From NCBI GenBank assembly GCA_964557575.1, contig CAZLBC010000125.1:1-12617 (forward strand): a stretch of DNA of 12,617 nucleotides, in the 5' to 3' direction. Made by a program: the position numbers and the translations under genes. The notes beneath the pieces are model-generated. The model was not told the DNA's origin. It was given only the letters and a program-made list of their open reading frames with translations, and ran no database searches. Of the stretch, positions 1 to 7,600 are shown piece after piece (within the stretch, counting starts at the first letter, position 1; the number at the start of each line of letters is the position of its first letter). Source of the stretch: CAZLBC01 sp964557575 (GTDB taxonomy: Bacteria; Planctomycetota; Phycisphaerae; SM23-33).

Positions 1-277
1 GCAAATTAGACTTGTTGCCTAAATTTACGACCCATTAAAATTGACGAAGAGCCCATTTTTCCGTGGGGGGGTAAGGGGGCGGTTTGAAGTGATGGGCACA
101 AAAAACAGAAAATTGAGTCCAAAATTATGGTTTATGCGCAAATGGCTGCGGTAAAATGTTTCAGTGAGCTAATGGTGAATAATCCCGGTTCAGTGAGCTA
201 ATGGTGAATAATCCCGGTTCAATGGACCTTCCCCTGTTCCCCCATAAAATGAGGTATAAATATAGAACGGCTGTAAC
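1..277. other. AT-richer non-coding flank of the IS remnant
   Basis: No convincing gene is seen here. The stretch is visibly richer in A and T than the DNA to the right of about 2200. It contains a G-rich run at 65-82, an exact 29-bp tandem duplication at 161-218 (listed separately), and the DNA just beyond the 3' end of the decayed transposase. One end of the insertion sequence should lie in it or further left outside the window. I could not find a sequence here that pairs convincingly with the DNA on the other side of the transposase, so the element boundary is unresolved. Confidence 0.6.
161..218. repeat. Perfect 29-bp tandem duplication (two copies)
   Basis: Two identical 29-base units abut at 161-189 and 190-218. 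Each begins TCAGTGAGCTAATGG and ends AATAATCCCGGT. The match extends one base to the left and three to the right, which is about 2.1 copies. Nothing like it occurs elsewhere in the window. It sits about 60 bp past the end of the transposase frame. It could be a terminal transposase-binding repeat, as seen inside the ends of some IS families such as IS21, or a replication-slippage duplication. The role is not established; the repeat itself is read directly. Confidence 0.9.
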
Positions 278-1816
278 TTAGGCTGCCGCAGATCTTTTCT
301 GCTGCGACCTTTTCCTCTCTTGTTGTATTCGAATGCCGGCCATCTTCCATAAATTGTGTGACAGAATACTGAGGGATAGATGAATCTTCCGGTGTTTAAT
401 ACCTTTTTGCCACATCGGGTTCGCCGTGAACCTTTTGAGAATCGCTATCCTCCCTTAAGTTTGTGCCCGGCGATTCTGATGCCCGCAGAATAGTTCATCT
501 CTCAACTGTGATTCCATTTTTGGAACACGCCGTGACGCAACGGCATTGTACGTGTCCATGGCTTCAAGTGTGTTCCGCACAGCGGGACTGTCAAAACCAC
601 GATCACCGGCAATAACGTTGGGAGTAATGCCCAATTCTGTTTCAGCTCGGCCAATGCTATCGCACAACAATGCCGGATCGCCGGGCGAGGCATCCTCACA
701 CAAATGGTAATCAACAATAATGCCGTCTTCCTGTTCGGCGATGTACAACGCGTTGCCGAATTCCACTTCCGACCCGGCTTTGCCACGCACAATGACGTGA
801 ACATGATCTTCATACACGCTGAGGATCTTCCGCTGATTCGGAACCCGCTGTTCGCCGATGATCCGTTCGTGCGCCTGGTGTATCACGCGATCTACCTGAG
901 CCAGAATAGCGTCAACACGTTTTAATACCCGACTGCCCTCAAGCCAGGTATGCCCGCTGTGCTCCCAGGTATCCAGCAGTACATCCGCGTGTGCGCGGGC
1001 ATGGGCGACTACTTTTTTGACGTGTTTCTTCATCCGGCGAAGAATACGCTTTCGGTGTTTTTTTGCGCCCTTTTTGCGACGGCATTGCGACATCTCGATC
1101 GAAAGCTTGTTCATCTCGGTAATAAACACGTGCGGCTCGTACGGCATGCGATTACGCAAGCCATGCCGGCGTGCCCAGGCCACCGCCAGCATGAGCGTGC
1201 GGACAATATCGGCCAGGAGGACCCAATCGACCGGAAAGTGGATGTTGGCCAGCAGGCACGTCGTGTCAACATACCAGCCCTCCAATGTCACCGGGGCATC
1301 AAACCCGATGGTGTTCAGGCCCCCCGACGGTTCAACGTCACTCGCCCCGGCGGTCAGAAGCTTGGCATGCATACTTCGCAATAATTTGTCCGGCAGCAGG
1401 TTCTCAAAGTCTCCCAAAGCACTCTTGCTGAAAATCTTGGCTTCAACGAAACGATTGATCCCGCAGAACCATTGGCGAAGGGCACTCTCGGCTACGATCC
1501 GGCAAAAAACACGAAGGCTCTCCCCGGTCTGCTTGCGGAGTATTGATGCCCTGAACAACGTTCGGGCAGTGTCGCGTTGGCCGGCCTTCTCTTGAGCGGT
1601 AAATGGCTTCGGCCGCTTCCCCTGTGATCTCAGTCTTTGATCCCGTTCCGATTGCTTATAATCAAGGTAAAATTCAATAACCGACTGCTCTATGTTCGAA
1701 GAGGTGATGATGTTGTCAATCACCAGGAGCCGATCAAGGAATTGCTCGTACTCATGATTGCCGGAAACCTGTGGAATTGGGGTGTCAATTTTGCGCTGAT
1801 AATGTATACTGCTCAT
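278..1816 (-). pseudogene. DDE transposase (IS5/IS1182/ISNCY-like), interrupted by a nonsense codon at the catalytic Glu
   Basis: This is a decayed transposase of the DDE/RNase H-fold type. Counting from the ATG at 1816, the first catalytic Asp is D184 (WYVDTT, followed by NIHFPVDWVLL). The second is D405 (AGDRGFDS). The frame then reaches NRRAQT and stops at TAA (455-457), where the family has Glu. Reading on in the same frame gives GRIAILKRF and, later, LSILSHNLWKMAG, a normal transposase C-terminus, ending at TAA 278-280. The spacing R450-(3)-stop-(6)-K fits the R(3)E(6)K signature, so codon 454 was almost certainly GAA. The full frame is 512 residues, a usual family length. A Shine-Dalgarno AAGGA at 1827-1831 lies 10 nt before ATG 1816; an upstream in-frame ATG at 1897 has none. 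A basic segment lies near residues 246-270. The element is probably immobile on its own. The exact IS family is uncertain. Confidence 0.85.
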
Positions 1817-2225
1817 GGGCGTATCATCCTTGATTTTTGCCGAAGGGCGGCAACCCTGCCGCCTCTTTTCAAGATTATACGCCCACTTTTTTGCCATTTA
1901 AACCAAAAATTGATGGTTATAAATTTGCCCGGCGTAAATATGACGCGGGGATCATAGACTGATTCAGATTTGGACAGGCCCTAATTAATAACCGCAGAAT
2001 GTCAAGTGTGGAACAAGCAATATTGTTTCAAACTGCGTCCCCATCCATTGAATACGTCTCCACGTTGTTGAACAATTTTCTCCTCTTTACATGACAGCAT
2101 TACTCCTCTTCCGCTTTTCCTCCCGTCGTGTGCTTTGCGTAAAAAAGCCTATGAAACAACCGTCTCCCCGCGCAGGGAATCGCCATTATTCGTGAATACA
2201 TACACGGGGAGGAGAGGAGGCGATC
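1817..2225. other. Intergenic region between IS remnant and the hydrolase gene
   Basis: The left part (to about 1980) probably belongs to the insertion sequence. It includes an in-frame extension of the transposase to an ATG at 1897, and a stretch at 1969-1981 whose minus-strand reading, GGGCCTGTCCAAA, resembles IS terminal repeats, though no partner was found. From about 1982 the DNA is probably host and carries the leader of the hydrolase gene, ending in a strong ribosome binding site at 2211-2220. A possible but weak sigma-70-like promoter is TTGAAT (2048-2053), a 17-bp spacer, and AACAAT (2071-2076). No RNA gene or further coding frame is convincing. Confidence 0.45.
2211..2220 (+). promoter_or_regulatory. 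Strong Shine-Dalgarno site of the hydrolase gene
   Basis: GGAGAGGAGG includes a full AGGAGG at 2215-2220, five bases before ATG 2226. It fixes the start of the hydrolase lipoprotein and is the strongest ribosome binding site in the window. Confidence 0.8.
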
Positions 2226-3044
2226 ATGACTGGGAATCACAGAACGCTGCGGATGATCCTGCCGGCAATCTTTGCCCTGGCCCCGCTGTTCGGGGGCTGC
2301 GACATCCGGGAAATCTCGTTCAACAGCGGGCGGCGGCAGGACGGCATGGTGATGGTCTTTACCGGCATCGACGGCCGGCAGCCCCATAACGAGGAACTGT
2401 GCCGGGGCATCGTCGGCGCCGGCGTGGCCGCGGAAGTCGTGCTGGCGGACTGGACGGCCCCCCTGGGGATGCTCTTCAACCAGACGGCCGTCGACCGGAA
2501 CCGACAGCAAGCTGCGGCGGCGGCCGGGAGGATCGAAGACTACATGCGGCAGCACCCCGGCAGCCCGGTGTACCTCGTCGGCCACAGCGGCGGCACGGCA
2601 ATCGCCGTGTGGGCCGCCGAACTCCTGCCCGCCGACCGGCCGGTCGACGGAATCGTGCTGATGGCATCGAGCCTGTCGCCGGGCTACGATCTGGCACGGG
2701 CTCTGGCCCGGTCGCGGCAGGGCGTCGTCAGCGTTTATTCACGAAGAGACCAGGCGCTGCTGCAGACCGGCACCACCCTGTTCGGGACGATGGACGGTGT
2801 CAACGCACCCGCGGCGGGCTTCGCCGGGTTTGACGGCGATTATGCCCGCGCCGGCGGGCGGCTTATCCAGGTTCAATGGCACGAACGTATGGCGGCCGCG
2901 GGCTATGACGGCGGACACTTCTCGGTTTGCAGCCGGGATTTTGTCCGGCGCCACATCGCCTCGCTGTTTCGGCTTCCGCGGTGGAACGACGCCGCGGTCG
3001 CCACAGTGGCTTCGAGCGATGAGCAACTGGTGGCCACGCGGTGA
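2226..3044 (+). CDS. Alpha/beta-hydrolase lipoprotein
   Basis: This is a 272-residue predicted serine hydrolase carried as a lipoprotein. A basic N-terminus and hydrophobic stretch (8-22) lead to a lipobox-like FGGC with the lipidated Cys at 25. The nucleophile elbow GHSGG has Ser121. D175 (SRRDQA) and H231 (GYDGGHFSV) are well placed to complete the Ser-Asp-His triad. The MVMVFTGIDG segment (41-50) fits the early beta strand and oxyanion region of the fold. The start is fixed by GGAGAGGAGG at 2211-2220, five bases before the ATG. It is first of three plus-strand genes and is followed after 51 bp by a membrane protein. The substrate (ester, lipid or peptide) cannot be read from the sequence. 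The +2 residue is Asp, which in Escherichia coli would favour inner-membrane retention; whether that rule holds in this host is unknown. Confidence 0.85.
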   Translation: MTGNHRTLRMILPAIFALAPLFGGCDIREISFNSGRRQDGMVMVFTGIDGRQPHNEELCRGIVGAGVAAEVVLADWTAPLGMLFNQTAVDRNRQQAAAAAGRIEDYMRQHPGSPVYLVGHSGGTAIAVWAAELLPADRPVDGIVLMASSLSPGYDLARALARSRQGVVSVYSRRDQALLQTGTTLFGTMDGVNAPAAGFAGFDGDYARAGGRLIQVQWHERMAAAGYDGGHFSVCSRDFVRRHIASLFRLPRWNDAAVATVASSDEQLVATR

Positions 3045-3095
3045 TGAAATACAGAATCAGTGACAACGGGCACATGTCCGGAAAGGATCGGTTTT

Positions 3096-3743
3096 ATGAA
3101 ATGGATACATGAAATGCTGTCCGCGCCGGATGGTCCGAGGGCGAACCTGCACGGCGCGGTATGCCGGTGCGTGACCTTTCTGCCCCTCCTGGCCTTTATA
3201 AGCACGGATGGTTGCGGCCCGACGCGGGGTCAGCTCGTGCGGGGTGAACTCGTCATGGCGCTGATCGGCTGGGGAACGGGTGCCGGGCTCTGCGGCCTGG
3301 GATACCTGGTGGCGAAAAAGACCGCCAGGCGGATCTCGATGTCCATCGGCATCGCCCTGGCCTTCACGGCGCTGCTGTTTATCCTGTCGTCGATCCGGTG
3401 CCTGCTCTGGTATGAACACCCGTCCGAGGTCGTCTGCTACGAATGGATGTCGGGGTACGCCTCTCTGATGGCCTTCTTCGGCATGGGCCGCTGCCCGGCG
3501 ACGGGGATGCTGTTCGCCTTTATCAACTGGCACACGGTCATGGAGATGGTTCGGTGGTGTGGTGGAGATGGGCTCGAAGCGATGTTCGGGTCCGCCCTGT
3601 TCATGGCTGCCGGCTACATCGCCGTCTTTATATTCTCATTTCTGTTTCTACTGGCGGGAGTGCGATGGCGCACCAATGCCCAGTGGATTCCGTTCTGGTG
3701 GATGATTGTCAATGTGATTCAGACCCTGCTGTGGTTTGGGTGA
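3096..3743 (+). CDS. Multi-pass membrane protein of unknown function
   Basis: The product has 215 residues and no family I recognise. Hydrophobic segments lie at roughly 24-37, 52-73, 81-104, 121-145, 163-188 and 197-214, giving about five or six membrane passes. It is rich in Trp and Cys, for example Cys at 23, 25, 40, 66, 102, 114, 133 and 155. A short STDGC at 36-40 is not a good lipobox. I chose ATG 3096 because GGAAAGGA at 3080-3087 lies eight bases upstream. An in-frame GTG at 3060 would add 12 residues without a comparable site. It follows the hydrolase by 51 bp and precedes a lipoprotein gene by 15 bp, so the three are probably co-transcribed. It may anchor or partner the two lipoproteins, but this is only positional inference. 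Confidence 0.8.
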   Translation: MKWIHEMLSAPDGPRANLHGAVCRCVTFLPLLAFISTDGCGPTRGQLVRGELVMALIGWGTGAGLCGLGYLVAKKTARRISMSIGIALAFTALLFILSSIRCLLWYEHPSEVVCYEWMSGYASLMAFFGMGRCPATGMLFAFINWHTVMEMVRWCGGDGLEAMFGSALFMAAGYIAVFIFSFLFLLAGVRWRTNAQWIPFWWMIVNVIQTLLWFG

Positions 3744-3758
3744 GAATCGAGGCGCTGT

Positions 3759-4568
3759 ATGAATGGTATGCGTGTTATACGAATGTCGCCGGCGGCCGTG
3801 ATCCTGGCGGTCCTCGCCGGCGGATGCAGCAGCCTGACGGTCGAGCGCTGTTCGACCGGCGAACTGTGCACCGCGGTCGAAAAGGCGGTCTTGTCCGAAA
3901 CCGAGATTGCAATCGACCTCGCTGTCGGCCGGGAGGTCGAGGCACAAAAGGTCGTGTTGCTCGGCAGGATCTACCTGTGGTGCGCGGTGCGCGACGATGG
4001 TGAGGGGCGTGCGACCGCGCTGCTGCGCTGCAGCAGGATGGACTATCCCGTGCTGCTTGCGATAAGGGATATCGAGCAGGAGAAGAGGATCCTTCAGCAG
4101 GCAACACTGCGCGTCATGCAGGGGGGAGGGCGGATTGTCGGCGGCACCTTCGCCCGTCTTGAGAAACTTGACAGGATCGCCCCGGTCGACGACGGGATAC
4201 ACAGCCGGTGCACGGTGTATAATATTTCTGCCGAAAAAGCCCTCATGGCGATCCGGTCAGCCGAAATAACGGACCTCGCGTGGGGAGGGGGATACCTGGG
4301 CAGCGAGGTGCTGCGCAACGGCCGCCGTGTTGAAACCAACACGGTACTTCTCGGCTCCGGCGAGCATCAGCGGACGTATCGCATCGTCCTCGAGCCGCGG
4401 GACGGCGGTGTCGTGGTCGTGGTTTCCGGGCACCGAAGCGTCGACGGGGGGCTTTTCTTCTCGTCACGGCGCCCGCTCAGCACCGCCGCGCGGGATCGGT
4501 GCCTCAAAAAGGTCGTCACGTGGCTCCTCGAGAAATTTCCCGGCGCCCGGCTCGCACGGGAAGAGTAA
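3759..4568 (+). CDS. Lipoprotein of unknown function
   Basis: This 269-residue protein has a typical lipoprotein signal: basic residues in the first nine, a hydrophobic stretch 12-20, and the lipobox LAGGC with Cys23, followed by Ser-Ser. The mature part is mixed alpha/beta, with Cys at 31 and 37 in a CxxxxxC arrangement. Its C-terminal half is strand-rich (RTYRIVLEPR, then GGVVVVVSGH), and a helical end (CLKKVVTWLLEKF) follows. I do not recognise a domain. The ATG at 3759 has GAGG about six bases upstream and starts 15 bp after the preceding stop; in-frame ATGs at 3768 and 3783 are alternatives. It is the last gene of the plus-strand unit and ends 62 bp from the convergent kinase gene. Confidence 0.8.
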   Translation: MNGMRVIRMSPAAVILAVLAGGCSSLTVERCSTGELCTAVEKAVLSETEIAIDLAVGREVEAQKVVLLGRIYLWCAVRDDGEGRATALLRCSRMDYPVLLAIRDIEQEKRILQQATLRVMQGGGRIVGGTFARLEKLDRIAPVDDGIHSRCTVYNISAEKALMAIRSAEITDLAWGGGYLGSEVLRNGRRVETNTVLLGSGEHQRTYRIVLEPRDGGVVVVVSGHRSVDGGLFFSSRRPLSTAARDRCLKKVVTWLLEKFPGARLAREE

Positions 4569-4630
4569 TTCCGGACATTCCCTCGGGTAGCGACAAAACA
4601 GCGCGGCGCACCACACCGTTAATCTCGCTC

Positions 4631-7600
4631 TTATGGTATCAGGCTGGCCTTTCCTTCGGGGGGATTCTCACGGCTGCCCCGGGTCCAGAGTATCACCTTT
4701 CCCGGCTCGCCCCACCCGCCGCTGAGAAGCGCGCCGCCGTCGGGGGAATAGTCGAGGGCGCTTACCATGAAACTATGCTGAGCGGGCAGCGTCTGCCGTA
4801 CCGTGCCGGTTGAAACATCGACCAGGGCTATCCGGCATTCTGCGTTTTCCAGCTTCTTCACGACGGAGAGAATGTGTCCTACGTCATCGTGTTTTTGTAT
4901 CACCGCATCTTTTCTGTTCACCACGCCCAGGGCGATCGTTTCTCCGGAGGGACACAGCGCCGCCGCCGTGATCGTCCCGGCCTCGTGGGAGAATACGGTC
5001 GTTGTGTCGCCTCTTTGCGTGTCGAAACAGAGCACCGTGTTCCCGCTGCATGCATACAGGTTACCGCCGTCGGGTGAAAAGCAGAGCCGGGTTACGGGGT
5101 CGTCCAGCGGCCCGAGTTCCCGCACCTGCTTGCCGTCGGCGGCATTCCACAGCCTGATGCTGCCGCCGGCGGAAGCGGAGGCGATACGGATGCCCTTCGG
5201 CGAGAAGACGACGTCAAGGCAGGGATGCATGTGCGGACATTCCCTGAGTTGTCTGCCCGTGTCCGGGTCCCAGATACGAACGGTTTTGTCCAGGCCGGCG
5301 GAGGCCAGGAGCCTGCCGACCGGGGCGAATGCCACGGCGGTGACGGTGCCCTTGTGTTTAAGCGGTTTGTCTTTATTAATCTTCGTACCGGTCCTGGCGT
5401 CCCAAACGCTGATCTCGTATTTCGCGGTTGAGGCAAGAAGAGTTCCCCCTGAGGAATATGCCATGTCCCAGACCCACTCTTTTTTATTCTCTAATTTTAC
5501 CGGATTGGCTGCAGCGTTGTTGTGCAGATAGAGCGGCGTATCGTTACCGAGGCTGCCCGTAGCGAACCCCGCCCCGGCGGGGTTAAACGCAATCGCACCG
5601 ATTCTGTCCGTGTCCGTGTCGTGGGTCAGTTTCTTGTGCTCCGTGAACGCGGCGCCCGCGTCTGTTTTTCTGATCGCGACAGCGGCATTCAGGTACGCCT
5701 TCCCGCCCGCTATCGTATTCTTGGCCCGTTCCGCGATCACCTCCAGGGCGGCAACCTTTTGCAGTTCGGTTTTGCGGTGGTTTCTTGTCCACTGGTCCAT
5801 CCTGCGTTCTGCTTCCCGGTACTTCTTTTCACAGCGGGCGCAGAACGCGGCCTGCACTTCTCGCAGTTCTCCGGCCGCGTCGCGCCACTGTTTATTGGCC
5901 GCGGGATAGTCGGCCGCCTCGAAGAGCTTATCGGCCGCGGCTGCTGATTCCCGCGCTGCGCGGTATGCTTCGGGTGCATCGTCCGCCGCGCCGACATCGG
6001 TTATCCGCTTTTGTTCCTTCTTGAATGCATCCTTCGCGTCGAGCGCGGCGTGAGCCTGTTTTGCCCGGTTTTCGGCGTTACCGTACGTTGCGGCCGCCGC
6101 TTCCCATTGTTCGGCGGCCTTGTTGTATTCCCCGTTGTCATACGCATCCTGGGCACGATAGAATTGCTCTTCCCCACTCTTGAGGGGCTGATCGGCATAG
6201 GTGACTGCGCCACGGTCTTTTGCCTGTTCTTTCGCCGTGGCGGCCGCCTTTTTTTTCTTCACGGCCAGTTCCGCCTGTTCGGCGATCTTCTTCGCAGCCG
6301 TGAAGTACCGTTCCGCTTCCTTCCACGCTCCGCGGGCCTTTTCGTATTCTCTGTCGTCAAAAAAGCTCGCGGCGATTTCAGTCTGTGTTACGCCATTTTT
6401 CCAGTCTTTGGGGGCATGGGTCTCGACAGTGGGGCTTCGCGCCGCGGTCTCGGCCGCCTCGGCACTTGTTCGGGCCGCAATGGCATCTCCGGCCTTTGTT
6501 ATAATGACGGCGGTTTCTTCAAAACGGTCCTTCGCCTCGACCCATGTTCCCTCGGCCTGTTCGTAGTCGCCGGAGTCGAAGTGATCGGCGCCCGACTCCA
6601 TTGCCTGTCGGCCTTCTTTCCACGAATCGTCGGCGAAACGCTCTGCTGCGGCGGTATCGACCGCGTCTCTTGCCGTCTCCGCCGCCTTTCGGGCCAGCGC
6701 CGCCTTCTTGGCTTTTTCGTCTTTTTCGCGTGCCCCCCGGCGGGCCCCGGTATATGATTCACGCGCCTCATCCCACTTTGTAACTGCGGTACTAAACCCC
6801 GATCGTGCCTGTTTCAATTCGTCTTTGCCGAGGTGCTCCTCACCTCCGCCGAACGCGGCAGTGCCTTCATCCCGAGTCTTATCAGCCGCTTCCAGGATCG
6901 ACTTTTCGTATTTCGCCGCGCCGTCATCCTCCGCAGCTTTGCGTGCCTTCTCCGCGGTTTTTCGAGCATCGTCGGCCGCCGCAGCGATCGCCCGGGTGTA
7001 CAATCGTTCCGCTTCGCGCAGCCGTTGGAAGGCCTTGGTATATTCATCGGTCCGGTTTGGTCCGTTTGTGAGAATTTTCTCACCTGCCGTGTAGGCCGAC
7101 CCGGCCGTGGCCCACAAGTCCCGGGCACACCCGTCGGCACCGAACTTCTTGGCCTCGATGTGGGCCGCGTCGGCGTCTTTCAATGCATCCTCGGCTTTTT
7201 CATGGGCTTCGTCGGTTTCTTCGATAATGCGTGCCGACGCGTCGTATTTACCCTTCGCCTTTTTCCAAGCCTTTTTTGCCGCCAGGTATTTCTCCGAGCC
7301 GAACGCCCGTTCAGCGTTTTCGCACAGGGTGACGCCCCGCTCATAGACCGTAAGTGCCTCCGGGCAGTCGGCGACATTGTCGTCATCCGCGCGTGTCCTC
7401 GCCTTGCGCACGGTCTCCCGTGACTCTACCGCTTGAATCCGGTGCATTGCCTGAAGGAAGAATCTCTCCGATACGTCCCACTGTTCCCTGGCCGACTCGT
7501 ACTGTTCCCGCGTGAAAAGGGATTCCGCGTTATCAAATCGGTTCTCTGCCTGTCGCCACAGGGATGGGGCAATTTGTTCGGCTTCGATCTTTTCGGCATC

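Noticed and set aside
65..82. G-rich run as a possible G-quadruplex
   Set aside because: Only two long G tracts are present, fewer than the four needed for an intramolecular quadruplex.
50..98. Inverted pair GCCCAT / ATGGGC near the left edge
   Set aside because: Only six bases pair across a 37-bp gap; this is expected by chance.
161..218. CRISPR array
   Set aside because: The two 29-bp copies are directly adjacent with no spacer, and there are only two.
502..813. A 103-codon minus-strand frame inside the transposase
   Set aside because: It is a shifted frame of the transposase, whose catalytic motifs are in the other frame.
161..1940. Similarity between the 29-bp repeat and the DNA at about 1909-1932, as IS end sequences
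   Set aside because: The match is CCGGG plus about 10 of 14 further bases with a gap, and in direct rather than inverted orientation. It is too weak to define ends.
2068..2096. TTGAAC as a -35 element in front of the hydrolase
   Set aside because: No reasonable -10 hexamer lies 16-18 bases downstream.
2399..2833. Long alternative-frame ORFs within the hydrolase gene, on both strands
   Set aside because: They are rich in Arg, Pro and Gly as expected from off-frame reading of GC-rich DNA, and lack the GHSGG and lipobox evidence of the chosen frame.
4569..4630. A bidirectional terminator between the convergent genes
   Set aside because: I see no stable GC-rich inverted repeat followed by a T run on either strand.
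6011..6757. Several plus-strand ORFs of 120-248 codons opposite the kinase
   Set aside because: They are antisense to the helical repeats of the kinase, have no ribosome sites or recognisable motifs, and their Phe/Arg/Ser-rich sequence mirrors the Lys/Glu/Ala codons opposite.
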